Shown: positions 16,375-24,784 of the stretch, piece by piece | Layout of the letters: every line of letters starts with the position of its first letter | How positions within the stretch are numbered: the stretch's first letter is position 1 | Made by a program: the position numbers and the translations under genes | The notes under the pieces: model-generated | Databases searched by the model: none | The model's input: only the letters and a program-made list of their open reading frames with translations | Told to the model about the DNA's origin: nothing | Assembly (NCBI RefSeq): GCF_004353845.1 | Contig: NZ_CP037864.1 | Location: forward strand, 4,216,001-4,280,000 | Source: Citrobacter arsenatis | GTDB lineage: Bacteria > Pseudomonadota > Gammaproteobacteria > Enterobacterales > Enterobacteriaceae | Direction of reading: 5' to 3' | Length of the DNA: 64,000 nucleotides

Positions 16375-17103
16375 ATGAAAGCGGCGCGCCAGAAGACAAT
16401 CGTCGATCTGCTTACTAACCACAAAAGCCTGACAACCGAAGCCCTTTCTTTGCAGCTTAACGTCAGCAAAGAGACCATCCGTCGCGATCTCAGCGAGTTA
16501 CAAGCCCAGGGGAAAGTGTTGCGTAGTCACGGACGGGCAAAAGTGATTCACCGGGAAGATCAGGACAGCGGCGACCCGTTTCATATGCGACTCAAAAGCC
16601 ACTATGCCCACAAAGCCAATATTGCCCGCGAAGCGCTGGCATGGATCGAAGAAGGAATGGTGATAGCCTTAGATGCCAGCTCAACGTGCTGGTACCTGGC
16701 GCGACAGTTACCGGACATCAACATTCACGTTTTTACCAATAGCCAGCCCATTTGCCAGGAATTGGCTAAACGCGAACACATTCAGCTCATTAGCTCCGGC
16801 GGTCGCCTTGAGCGTAAATACGGTTGCTACGTTAACCCCTCGATCATCTCGCAGCTCAAACCACTCGACATCGACCTGTTTATTTTTTCCTGCGTAGGGA
16901 TCGACCGTGACGGGGCGCTCTGGGACTCTAACGCGACCAACGCGGACTTCAAATCCATCTTGCTGAAACGCGCAGCGCAATCATTATTACTGATTGATAA
17001 AAGTAAATTTAATCGTTCGGGGGAGGCCCGGATTGGGCATCTGGATGATGTGACGCATATTGTTTCGGATACGCCGCTGATTGAAACAATTCAGGCCGAA
17101 TAA
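16375..17103 (+). CDS. fucR: L-fucose operon activator (FucR)
   Basis: This 242-residue DeoR-family regulator has an N-terminal helix-turn-helix (LTTEALSLQLNVSKETIRRDL) and a DeoRC sugar-phosphate-sensing domain (IALDASSTCWYLARQL onward). E. coli FucR activates the fuc operons in response to L-fuculose-1-phosphate. The ATG with GAGGA upstream is preferred; an in-frame start 15 codons earlier lies inside the hairpin. It is the last gene of fucIKUR. A LacI-type regulator in the nearby cassette may share control of the same promoter. Confidence 0.95.
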   Translation: MKAARQKTIVDLLTNHKSLTTEALSLQLNVSKETIRRDLSELQAQGKVLRSHGRAKVIHREDQDSGDPFHMRLKSHYAHKANIAREALAWIEEGMVIALDASSTCWYLARQLPDINIHVFTNSQPICQELAKREHIQLISSGGRLERKYGCYVNPSIISQLKPLDIDLFIFSCVGIDRDGALWDSNATNADFKSILLKRAAQSLLLIDKSKFNRSGEARIGHLDDVTHIVSDTPLIETIQAE

Positions 17104-17128
17104 GGTGTTTACCCCTTCATCCGGCCTT
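17093..17128. terminator. Possible bidirectional hairpin between fucR and rlmM
   Basis: AGGCCGAATAAGG and CCTTCATCCGGCCT form an imperfect stem across the convergent gene ends, resembling a decayed REP. It may stop transcription from either side. The evidence is structural only. Confidence 0.45.
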
Positions 17129-17138
17129 CAATTTTACC

Positions 17139-18239
17139 TTATCGCTCGTCGCGACGACCGCCAACGGCAGCCCACAGGCGGCGTACGTGCACGGTCACTT
17201 CTTCACGGTCGTGATACAGCTGACGCGCCTGAATCTGGGCATTTACGCCATGCTCGTCAAGTTGCGCCTGAATGTAAGCCAGATTTTGTGACACTTCTTC
17301 GTAGCGTTTTTTCATCGGCAGTTTAAGGTTGAAAATAGTCTCACGACACCAGCCGTTAACCAGCCACTGCGCCATCAGGGCGGCAACCTTCGCAGGTTTC
17401 TCCACCATATCGCAAACCATCCACGAAATGTTATTGCGATTCGGGCGATACTTAAATCCGTCTTCTCGCAGCCAGGTGACTTGTCCGGTATCCATCAGAC
17501 TTTGCGCCATCGGACCATTATCCACGGAATAAACCCACATGTTGCGTTTAACCAGTTGATAGGTCCAACCGCCCGGGCATGCGCCTAAATCCACCGCATA
17601 CATTCCGTTAGCCAGACGCTCATCCCACTCATCGGCTGGGATAAACACGTGCAGCGCTTCTTCCAGCTTCAGCGTTGAACGGCTTGGTGCATCCGCCGGG
17701 AACTTCAGGCGCGGAATCCCCATGTAGAATGGCGAGTTATTGTCAGGCCAGGAATAGCCGGTATAGCAACAGCCGGGGGCGATAAAGAAGACGTGAACCA
17801 CCGGACGTTTCGGCGTTTCATACTTTGCCAGCACGCCAGCTTCACGCAGCGCCGCGCGCAGCGGTACGGTGAATTTACGGCAAAACTTAACCAGCTCTTT
17901 GCTTTCATTGGTGTCAGCAACTTCGACACGCAGATCGCCGCCTTTTTCCACCACGCCTTGCAGCATGCCGACTATCGGCGTAATGCGGTCTTCCGGCGGT
18001 AAATATTGCAGCAACTCTCCCACTACAAACATTTGACGGGCAAAAATCAACGAGCTAAACGGCAGCTCTTTCACTAACTTTTCGGCATCGTCCTGCTGAT
18101 AGCATTCGAAGATGACGTAACCCGCATTGTCTTTCACACGGGCAAAACCGAAGATTTCCCGGCGCCCTGCTTTATCCGTAATTTCTGCGGCGCACTCTTT
18201 TTCAAAACCCGGGCGACACAACAACACAACCTTATTCAT
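17139..18239 (-). CDS. rlmM: 23S rRNA 2'-O-ribose C2498 methyltransferase (RlmM)
   Basis: This 366-residue protein has the length of E. coli RlmM (YgdE). It has an N-terminal THUMP-like part and a C-terminal Rossmann methyltransferase domain with the SAM-binding stretch VDLGACPGGWTYQLV near residue 220. It methylates the 2'-OH of C2498 in 23S rRNA before ribosome assembly. The start overlaps the end of ygdD by 8 bp, so the two are probably cotranscribed. Confidence 0.96.
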   Translation of the reverse strand: MNKVVLLCRPGFEKECAAEITDKAGRREIFGFARVKDNAGYVIFECYQQDDAEKLVKELPFSSLIFARQMFVVGELLQYLPPEDRITPIVGMLQGVVEKGGDLRVEVADTNESKELVKFCRKFTVPLRAALREAGVLAKYETPKRPVVHVFFIAPGCCYTGYSWPDNNSPFYMGIPRLKFPADAPSRSTLKLEEALHVFIPADEWDERLANGMYAVDLGACPGGWTYQLVKRNMWVYSVDNGPMAQSLMDTGQVTWLREDGFKYRPNRNNISWMVCDMVEKPAKVAALMAQWLVNGWCRETIFNLKLPMKKRYEEVSQNLAYIQAQLDEHGVNAQIQARQLYHDREEVTVHVRRLWAAVGGRRDER

Positions 18240-18627
18240 GGCTAACGCCCTTACGTTTCAATCTAATAGCGCCCACTAACATCAGCGCCCAGCCCACAAG
18301 GAAGCTGAAACCGCCGACGGGGGTAACAAACGCCCACAGGCGTAAATGAGAGAGTGCAAGGCAATACAGGCTGCCGCTAAACAGCACCGTTCCTAATGCC
18401 AGAAATACGCTACTCCAGTAAAACCAAATGCTAATGCGTCGCTGCATGGCGACGGCCAGGCCAAAGATAGCCAACGTATGGAACGCCTGATACTCAAGGC
18501 CAGTCTGGATCCACCCCATCTCAACGACACCGAGGGTTTTACTCAGAACGTGTGCCCCAAAGGCGCCCAACGCCACAAAGATAAAGCCACTTACGGCGGC
18601 AAAAATCAGCATAAAACGGCTGGTCAT
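18232..18627 (-). CDS. ygdD: DUF423 inner-membrane protein YgdD
   Basis: This 131-residue protein is almost wholly hydrophobic with four predicted membrane segments, including FMLIFAAVSGFIFVALGAFGAHVLS and a C-terminal FLVGWALMLVGAIRL. It belongs to DUF423. The function is not known to me. It lies between gcvA and rlmM on the same strand, an arrangement kept in E. coli. Confidence 0.93.
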   Translation of the reverse strand: MTSRFMLIFAAVSGFIFVALGAFGAHVLSKTLGVVEMGWIQTGLEYQAFHTLAIFGLAVAMQRRISIWFYWSSVFLALGTVLFSGSLYCLALSHLRLWAFVTPVGGFSFLVGWALMLVGAIRLKRKGVSHE

Positions 18628-18645
18628 GTGAATACCCTACGTAAA

Positions 18646-19563
18646 TTATTGTTCATAACGAAAGCGGAATTTTTCTTGTTCCGTGGCCGCTTTCGCCAAA
18701 ATCCACTGACGGAAGGCGGCTATTTTACCCAGTTCTGCCTGACTGTCATGACAAACCAGATAAAATGCGTTTTTGCTGACCAGAACATCGTTAAACGGAC
18801 AGACCAGGCGTCCGGCTTCTATTTCGGACTGCGCCATGACGTTATTCGCCAGCGCAATCCCCTGTCCATGGATAGCAGCCTGTAGCACCATGGCGCTATG
18901 GCTGAAGATAGGTCCTTGCTGTACGTTGATATGATTCAGGCCAAGCTGGCGCGTATAGGCTTGCCAGTCACGACGCGACGCATCGTGCAATAATGTGTGT
19001 TTAGCCAGATCGTCGGGCGTCTTCAACGGTTTATCACCGGTAAGTAATAGCGGCGAGCAGACCGGCAATAAATATTCTGCGTACAATTTTTCAACGCGCA
19101 GACCCGGCCAGTTGCCGCGTCCGTAGAAAATCGCCACATCTACATCGTCCGCCAGTTTGTCTTCCTGACGGTCCACCGCCTGGATCCTGACATCGATTCC
19201 CGGATAAGCTGAGTTAAAGCTAGAGAGTCTGGGCACCAGCCATTGGATCGCAAAACTGGGCAATAAACTGACGGTAAGTGCACCTTTTGCACTACGTGCC
19301 TGAAGTTTACGCGTCGCGTCGGTTAATTGCGAAAAAATCTCTTTGATGTCGAGGAAGTAGCTTTGACCTTCTTCCGTTAACAGCAAAGATCGATTGCGTC
19401 GACGAAACAGCTTCAGCCCCAGGAAATCCTCAAGAGACTTGATTTGATGACTTACTGCGGCCTGCGTCACAAAAAGCTCTTCTGCTGCGCGAGTAAAGCT
19501 CAAATGACGCGCTGCAGCATCAAAAACACGCAACGCATTTAAGGGTGGTAATCGTTTTGACAT
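18646..19563 (-). CDS. gcvA: Glycine cleavage system regulator GcvA
   Basis: This 305-residue LysR-type regulator has an N-terminal winged helix (LNALRVFDAAARHLSFTRAAEELFVTQAAV region) and an effector-binding domain. With glycine it activates gcvTHP and the divergent sRNA gene gcvB; with purines it acts with GcvR to repress. The start lacks a strong ribosome binding site, as I recall for E. coli. Divergent pairing with gcvB is conserved. Confidence 0.97.
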   Translation of the reverse strand: MSKRLPPLNALRVFDAAARHLSFTRAAEELFVTQAAVSHQIKSLEDFLGLKLFRRRNRSLLLTEEGQSYFLDIKEIFSQLTDATRKLQARSAKGALTVSLLPSFAIQWLVPRLSSFNSAYPGIDVRIQAVDRQEDKLADDVDVAIFYGRGNWPGLRVEKLYAEYLLPVCSPLLLTGDKPLKTPDDLAKHTLLHDASRRDWQAYTRQLGLNHINVQQGPIFSHSAMVLQAAIHGQGIALANNVMAQSEIEAGRLVCPFNDVLVSKNAFYLVCHDSQAELGKIAAFRQWILAKAATEQEKFRFRYEQ

Positions 19564-19691
19564 GACTTTTAGGCTTTGATGTTAAATGAATTTAACAATT
19601 ATCTAACAGGCTGTAACCTATTAGTTTTTTTTATCTGAGCCATTATAAATTGTCCGTTGAGGTTCTACCAGCAAATACCTATAGTGGCGGC

Positions 19692-19898
19692 ACTTCCTGA
19701 AGCCGGAACGAAAAGTTTTATCGGAATGCGTGTTCTGGTGGGCTTTTGGCTTACGGTTGTGATGTTGTGTTGTTGTGTTTGCAATTGGTCTGCGATTCAG
19801 ACCATGGTAGCAAGGCTACCCTTTTTCACTTCCTGTACATTTACCCTGTCTGTCCATAGTGATTAATGTAGCACCGCCAAATTGCGGTGCTTTTTTTT
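19692..19898 (+). ncRNA. gcvB: GcvB small RNA
   Basis: This sRNA gene of about 207 nt lies between gcvA and ygdI and diverges from gcvA, as in E. coli. The 5' end ACTTCCTGAAGCCGG, the G/U-rich seed region R1 at about 19755-19781 (repeats of GTTGTG), and a second targeting region near 19827-19841 are all present. It ends in a strong terminator. With Hfq it represses many amino-acid and peptide transport mRNAs. Compared with the E. coli sequence as I remember it, one extra A occurs after ACTTCCTGA. Confidence 0.96.
19870..19898 (+). terminator. GcvB rho-independent terminator
   Basis: GCACCGC and GCGGTGC form the stem, followed by eight T residues. Confidence 0.95.
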
Positions 19899-19926
19899 GT
19901 CCGACTCTTTGTCGATGGACGACCGG

Positions 19927-20154
19927 TTAGTTATCCAGTTCTACCATCTCTTTCACATCAGTACGGTTAATCTGCTGTTTGTTGCCGTTAGCGTCTTTAT
20001 ACGAAATCATCCCCGTTTCATTATCGGTCTGTGGCTTACCATCAGATACGATCGATCGACCATCGTTGGTGTGCATCACGTAATTCGAACCGGAACAGGC
20101 GCTCAGGGCAAAAGTCAGCATACAGGCAGAGATAATTGCGGCAGTCTTTTTCAT
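19927..20154 (-). CDS. ygdI: Small lipoprotein YgdI (DUF903)
   Basis: This 75-residue lipoprotein has a signal peptide ending in a lipobox (FALSAC, Cys near residue 20) and a small DUF903 beta domain (YVMHTNDGRSIVSDGKP). AAGGAG precedes the ATG. A 27-codon upstream extension of the frame is unlikely. Its function is unknown. A paralogue, ygdR, lies at 48411. It is convergent with gcvB. Confidence 0.93.
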   Translation of the reverse strand: MKKTAAIISACMLTFALSACSGSNYVMHTNDGRSIVSDGKPQTDNETGMISYKDANGNKQQINRTDVKEMVELDN

Positions 20155-20346
20155 CTTCTTCTCCTTAAAGCGATTTATGCTATTAAAAACACACTCCGTA
20201 ACAGGCAAAATTGCTCGCCTAACGCTATTTAGCATAAGACACTGAGTGGGCTTTGCCAGGATATCCAGAGTATTCCGATGGTTAGCACAACCCTTGTATC
20301 AATGCCCTTTTTGCGCCACGATCGGTTTACTGAACTGAGGAATACC

Positions 20347-21552
20347 ATGAACGCTTTTAACCCCGCGCAGTTTCGCGCACAATTTCCCGCACTCAACGAT
20401 GCTGGCGTCTATCTTGACAGCGCTGCTACGGCCCTGAAGCCGCAGGCGGTGATTGAGGCAACCCACCAGTTTTATAGCCTGAGCGCCGGAAACGTCCATC
20501 GCAGCCAGTTTGCTGAAGCACAGCGCCTGACCGCACGCTATGAAGCCGCGCGGGAAAAAGTCGCAAGTCTGATTAATGCACCGGATGACAAAACAATCGT
20601 CTGGACCCGCGGCACGACGGAAGCGATCAACATGGTTGCCCAAAGCTATGCGCGGCCGCGCTTACAACCGGGTGATGAGATTATCGTTAGCGCGGCGGAG
20701 CATCACGCGAACCTCGTGCCCTGGCTAATGGTGGCAGAGCAAACGGGGGCTAAGGTCGTCAGACTGCCGCTCAACGCCCATTTATTGCCAGACGTTGAGC
20801 GCCTTGCGCAACTCATTACCCCACGCAGTCGCATTCTGGCACTCGGACAGATGTCGAACGTTACCGGCGGTTGCCCGGATCTGGCCCGCGCCATCACGCT
20901 CGCCCATGCGGCTGGCATGGTGGTGATGGTTGATGGTGCCCAGGGGATTGTGCATTTTCCTGCCGACGTACAACAGTTAGATATTGATTTCTATGCGTTC
21001 TCGGGCCACAAGCTGTATGGCCCCACCGGCATTGGCGTGCTGTACGGTAAGCCTGAATTACTGGAAGCCATGTCACCGTGGCTCGGCGGCGGAAAGATGA
21101 TTAGCGAAGTCAGCTTCGACGGTTTCACCACCCAGGCGGCCCCATGGAAGCTGGAGGCCGGTACACCTAACGTTGCTGGCGTTATCGGGCTAAGCGCAGC
21201 GCTCGAATGGCTGGCGGACGTCGACGTTGCACAGGCCGAAAACTGGAGTCGGGGTCTGGCGACGCTGGCAGAAGATGCGCTGGCGAAACGCCCCGGATTT
21301 CGTTCCTTCCGCTGCCAGGACTCCAGTCTGTTAGCCTTTGATTTCGCGGGCGTTCATCACAGCGACATGGTCACTCTGCTGGCCGAATACGGTATTGCGC
21401 TACGCGCAGGGCAACACTGCGCGCAACCGCTGCTGGCAGAACTGGGCGTATCCGGGACGCTACGCGCCTCATTTGCCCCTTATAATACCCAAAGTGATGT
21501 GGATGCGTTGGTCGCAGCCGTTGACCGCGCGCTGGAAATATTGGTGGATTAA
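20347..21552 (+). CDS. csdA: Cysteine desulfurase CsdA
   Basis: This 401-residue PLP enzyme of the SufS-like group II desulfurases frees sulfur from cysteine as an enzyme persulfide. PLP lysine is at position 222 (SGHKLYGPTGIG) and the catalytic cysteine at 358 (RAGQHCAQP), the same numbers as in E. coli. The ATG with GAGGA upstream was chosen over a start 23 codons earlier. The stop overlaps the csdE start by one base (TAATG), so the two subunits are translationally coupled. Confidence 0.97.
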   Translation: MNAFNPAQFRAQFPALNDAGVYLDSAATALKPQAVIEATHQFYSLSAGNVHRSQFAEAQRLTARYEAAREKVASLINAPDDKTIVWTRGTTEAINMVAQSYARPRLQPGDEIIVSAAEHHANLVPWLMVAEQTGAKVVRLPLNAHLLPDVERLAQLITPRSRILALGQMSNVTGGCPDLARAITLAHAAGMVVMVDGAQGIVHFPADVQQLDIDFYAFSGHKLYGPTGIGVLYGKPELLEAMSPWLGGGKMISEVSFDGFTTQAAPWKLEAGTPNVAGVIGLSAALEWLADVDVAQAENWSRGLATLAEDALAKRPGFRSFRCQDSSLLAFDFAGVHHSDMVTLLAEYGIALRAGQHCAQPLLAELGVSGTLRASFAPYNTQSDVDALVAAVDRALEILVD

Positions 21553-21998
21553 TGACAAGCCCTCTGTTCGCCGGACACCCGTTTGGCACAACCGTAACCG
21601 AAGAGACGTTACGCAATACCTTTATCCCGCTCACCCAGTGGGAAGATAAATATCGCCAGCTGATTCTGCTGGGTAAGCAGTTGCCGGCGCTTCCGGATGT
21701 GCTAAAGGCCCAGGCTAAAGAGATTGCCGGTTGCGAAAACCGTGTCTGGCTGGGGCATACGCTTCATGAGAATGGCACGCTGCATTTCTTCGGTGACAGC
21801 GAGGGTCGCATAGTACGCGGGCTGTTGGCGGTATTACTCACCGCAGTCGAAGGTAAAACCGCAGCCGAGTTACTGGCGCATTCACCTATGGCATTATTTG
21901 ACGAACTTGGTTTACGCGCGCAGCTCAGCGCCTCGCGTAGCCAGGGGCTACATGCTCTGAACGAGGCAATTATCGAGGCTGCTCAGGAAGCCGGATGA
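21552..21998 (+). CDS. csdE: Sulfur acceptor protein CsdE
   Basis: This 148-residue SufE-family protein accepts sulfur from CsdA on Cys61 (IAGCENRVW). In E. coli it passes sulfur on in a pathway involving the neighbouring TcdA (CsdL). It overlaps csdA by 1 bp. It is one residue longer than I remember for E. coli, a trivial difference at the ends. Confidence 0.96.
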   Translation: MTSPLFAGHPFGTTVTEETLRNTFIPLTQWEDKYRQLILLGKQLPALPDVLKAQAKEIAGCENRVWLGHTLHENGTLHFFGDSEGRIVRGLLAVLLTAVEGKTAAELLAHSPMALFDELGLRAQLSASRSQGLHALNEAIIEAAQEAG

Positions 21999-22071
21999 CG
22001 GCGCTGATGCGTCTTATCCGGCCTACAATACTGCACGAACCGTAGGTCGGATAAGCATAGCGCCATCCGAC
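21989..22071. repeat. REP pair (BIME) between csdE and tcdA
   Basis: GCCGGATGACGGCGC to CTTATCCGGCCTAC, then CGTAGGTCGGATAAGC to GCGCCATCCGAC. The element separates two convergent genes, and the first unit begins inside the 3' end of csdE. Confidence 0.9.
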
Positions 22072-22075
22072 ACAA

Positions 22076-22882
22076 TCAACTCAGGCGCGCCGCTTTCGCC
22101 ATCATCTTCTTTAGCGCATGAGAAACGGCTACAAAGCCAAAGGTAGCCGTCACCATAGTGGCCGCACCAAATCCGGACGCGCAATCCATACGTTTCGGCC
22201 CTTCCGCCGTCGCTTTCATCGCACATACCGAGCCATCTGCCTGCGGGTAAACCAGCGCTTCGGTCGAGAACACACAGTCCACGCCCAGCTTGCCTTTGCT
22301 GTTTTTCACCACGCCAAAATCGCTTTTCAGCCGCTCACGTAGCTTGGCCGCCAGCGGATCCTGGATAGTTTTTGCCAAATCAACGACCTGAATCTGCGTC
22401 GGGTCGATCTGACCGCCTGCACCGCCGGTGGTCACCAGCGGAATTTTGTTACGCCGACAGTAAGCGATCAATGCCGCTTTTGGGCGCACGCTATCAATCG
22501 CATCAATGACATACGAAAAACCCGCACTCATATACTCAGCAACGTTATCTGGCGTCACAAAATCATCAACCACGTTCACCTGGCATTCCGGGTTAATCAG
22601 GCGGATACGTTCTGCCATCACTTCAGCTTTTGCCAGGCCGACGTTATCGCGCAGAGCATGGATCTGGCGGTTAGTATTGGTGACGCACACATCATCCATA
22701 TCAATAAGCGTAATGGCGCCAATACCAGTACGTGCCAGCGCTTCCGCTGCCCACGATCCCACCCCGCCAATCCCGACGACACAAACATGCGATTGAGCAA
22801 ACAGCTGCAACGCATTTTCGCCATACAGACGCGCCGTACCACCAAAACGCTGGCGCCAGGCATCGCTAATAACCACAGACAT
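22076..22882 (-). CDS. tcdA: tRNA threonylcarbamoyladenosine dehydratase TcdA (CsdL)
   Basis: This 268-residue E1-like (ThiF/MoeB superfamily) enzyme makes the cyclic form of t6A at tRNA position 37 using ATP. It shows the nucleotide-binding GIGGVGSWAAEALARTGIG near residue 36, DMDDVCVTNTNRQ, and a late TGGAGGQIDPT. GAGG precedes the ATG. In E. coli TcdA works with the CsdA-CsdE sulfur pair encoded next to it, and that neighbourhood is kept. Confidence 0.96.
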   Translation of the reverse strand: MSVVISDAWRQRFGGTARLYGENALQLFAQSHVCVVGIGGVGSWAAEALARTGIGAITLIDMDDVCVTNTNRQIHALRDNVGLAKAEVMAERIRLINPECQVNVVDDFVTPDNVAEYMSAGFSYVIDAIDSVRPKAALIAYCRRNKIPLVTTGGAGGQIDPTQIQVVDLAKTIQDPLAAKLRERLKSDFGVVKNSKGKLGVDCVFSTEALVYPQADGSVCAMKATAEGPKRMDCASGFGAATMVTATFGFVAVSHALKKMMAKAARLS

Positions 22883-22917
22883 AACACCTCAAATTCATTA
22901 ATACCGAGCAGTATGAC

Positions 22918-22988
22918 GGCCGGATGGCGATCCGCTTATCCGGCCTACATTATTGACCAGGCCTGATAAGGCTCAGCCGCCATCAGGC
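22918..22988. repeat. REP pair between tcdA and mltA
   Basis: GGCCGGATGGCG to CTTATCCGGCCTAC, then CAGGCCTGATAAGGC to GCCGCCATCAGGC. It lies in the spacer upstream of tcdA and downstream of mltA. Confidence 0.88.
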
Positions 22989-22990
22989 AG

Positions 22991-24088
22991 TTAGCCGCTG
23001 AATACGTTACCTGCACCCGGCGCTGTTTTCAGTACCCATACGCGACCATAGTGATTATACCACCCTGCACGGTGTCCGGCGTCAGCGCCAATGCCCTGGT
23101 AGATATCGAAGTGTTGCCCTTTAATCGCCCCACCCACATCTAACGCCACCATCAGGCGCAGTTCGTACTGACCGGTAAACTTGCCGTTATTGTCCAGTAA
23201 CGGGACTTCCGCCAGTAACGTTGTGCCCGCAGGAATGATACTGCGGTCAGAAGCCACGGATGCGCGGCCAATCAGCGGTACCGCGCTGGCACCTTTCACC
23301 GGGGCAAAAGATTGCGGTTTAAAGAAGACAAACGATGGGTTCTGCTCCAGCAGCTCACGCACTTCGGCTTCGCTGTGCGTTTCACCCCAATGGCGAATAG
23401 CCTGCATCGACATATCTTCTTTTTTCACTTCACCACGGTCGATAAGCACTTTGCCAATACTGCGGTAGGCGTGGCCGTTTTTCCCGGAATAGCTAAAGAA
23501 ATTGAGCGGGCTACCATCGCCAAAATCGATGTAACCACTGCCCTGAACATCCATAATGAAGTTATCCATCAGGGAGTTGCTGTACGCCAGAATGTAATTG
23601 TCACTTAGCGCGCCCGCATAGATCTCGGCACGGGAGGGTAAGCGCCCACGTTTTGGCGGCATGCGATAGATAGGATACTGAAACTCGCCCTGACGCGTAT
23701 GGCGCGCCTGAATCACCGGCGTGTAATAACCGGTAAACTGGACGTTACCGTAATTGTCCGCCCCTTCCATTTGCCAGGCATCAATACCAAACTGGCGCAT
23801 GCTGCGCGTATCACCGCCCGCGCGTAACCATTGCTGGATAGCGTTGTAGACGTTGCTCTGGTTACCGTACAAACGTGGCGAAGCGCTGCGAATTTGATTA
23901 ACCTGCTCGGCGAAATCACCGGCATTGATTGGTGCGCCAACCGCATCAGGCTGGTTCACCAGTGAGAAAGGCTGGGTAAATTTCCCGTCTTTATACTGCT
24001 GCCCACGATCGGTGGGTTTTGAGGAACACGCGGCGAGCATCGCGACTACTGCTCCCGCCAGAAGATATTTTGCCCAACGTCCTTTCAT
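22991..24088 (-). CDS. mltA: Membrane-bound lytic transglycosylase A (MltA)
   Basis: This 365-residue outer-membrane lipoprotein cleaves the glycan strands of peptidoglycan with anhydro-muropeptide release. The signal peptide ends in the lipobox LAAC with Cys near residue 21. The MltA domain includes VQGSGYIDFGDG, and the 3D domain with its probable catalytic Asp is in ALDVGGAIKGQHFDIYQG near the C-terminus. The ATG giving MKGRWAKYLL was chosen because it starts a proper signal peptide; the frame continues 32 codons upstream to a TTG. Confidence 0.96.
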   Translation of the reverse strand: MKGRWAKYLLAGAVVAMLAACSSKPTDRGQQYKDGKFTQPFSLVNQPDAVGAPINAGDFAEQVNQIRSASPRLYGNQSNVYNAIQQWLRAGGDTRSMRQFGIDAWQMEGADNYGNVQFTGYYTPVIQARHTRQGEFQYPIYRMPPKRGRLPSRAEIYAGALSDNYILAYSNSLMDNFIMDVQGSGYIDFGDGSPLNFFSYSGKNGHAYRSIGKVLIDRGEVKKEDMSMQAIRHWGETHSEAEVRELLEQNPSFVFFKPQSFAPVKGASAVPLIGRASVASDRSIIPAGTTLLAEVPLLDNNGKFTGQYELRLMVALDVGGAIKGQHFDIYQGIGADAGHRAGWYNHYGRVWVLKTAPGAGNVFSG

Positions 24089-24215
24089 TGTTCTCGTCTT
24101 ATGTTGCCTGAATGCGAGACGAAGATAACAAACCCCCGAACCTAATGAAATGCGTATACATACCCCAACGCAAATTTTGAGCAAAAAATAATCCAGAATG
24201 CGTTGTTTTTGTTCA

Positions 24216-24247
24216 TTTTCACCCTAAAAACGTGATCACGGTGAAAA
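24216..24247. promoter_or_regulatory. Nested palindromes upstream of the tRNA promoter
   Basis: TTTTCACC and GGTGAAAA form an 8-bp inverted repeat that encloses a perfect palindrome, CGTGATCACG, at 24231-24240. The element lies just upstream of the tRNA -35 box in the divergent spacer with mltA. It could be a protein-binding site. Confidence 0.5.
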
Positions 24248-24252
24248 AAGGG

Positions 24253-24280
24253 TTGCATGAAAATGCGAGCAGAGTATAGT
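24253..24280 (+). promoter_or_regulatory. Promoter of the tRNA-fMet operon
   Basis: TTGCAT (24253-24258) and TATAGT (24275-24280) are spaced by 16 bp and followed by a GC-rich discriminator (GCGC), typical of stringently controlled stable RNA promoters. The first tRNA begins 14 bases downstream. Confidence 0.75.
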
Positions 24281-24293
24281 GCGCATCCACGGA

Positions 24294-24370
<77 letters not shown>

Positions 24371-24404
24371 ATTAAAATTTGATGAAGTACAAGCAGTACG
24401 GTGA

Positions 24405-24481
<77 letters not shown>

Positions 24482-24633
24482 ATTAAAATTTGATGCAAGA
24501 TTTTTGCAAAGTAGTTCGAATCACAGCAAGGCGGCGACGCAGTGAATCCTTAGGAGCTTACTCCAGTAAGTGACTGAGGTGAACGAGGAAAGCCAACGCT
24601 GATGTGGTTTGAAATACGAAGCAAAAAGACGGA
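24482..24633. repeat. Expanded structured spacer between tRNA-fMet copies 2 and 3
   Basis: This 152-bp spacer is over four times the 34-bp one between copies 1 and 2. Its first 15 bases repeat the start of that spacer (ATTAAAATTTGATG), then about 115 bp of new sequence follow with an inverted repeat CTTACT/AGTAAG nested inside CCTTAG/CTGAGG near 24548-24579. I recall a similar repeat near other enterobacterial tRNA genes. Confidence 0.65.
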
Positions 24634-24710
<77 letters not shown>

Positions 24711-24716
24711 ACATTA

Positions 24717-24741
24717 TGAACACCTTGACGGGTGTTTTTTT
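24717..24741 (+). terminator. Terminator of the tRNA-fMet operon
   Basis: AACACC and GGTGTT form a short stem around TTGACG-type loop bases, followed by a run of T residues. Confidence 0.8.
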
Positions 24742-24756
24742 GTATCTACGGTCCGT

Positions 24757-24783
24757 AAAAAAAGCGCTTTTCAGCGCTTTTTT
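24757..24783 (-). terminator. amiC terminator (probably bidirectional)
   Basis: AAAAAAGCGC and GCGCTTTTTT flank a short loop (TTTTCA), giving A-runs and T-runs on both sides. The hairpin sits at the 3' end of amiC and could also back up the tRNA terminator. Confidence 0.85.
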
Positions 24784-24784
24784 G

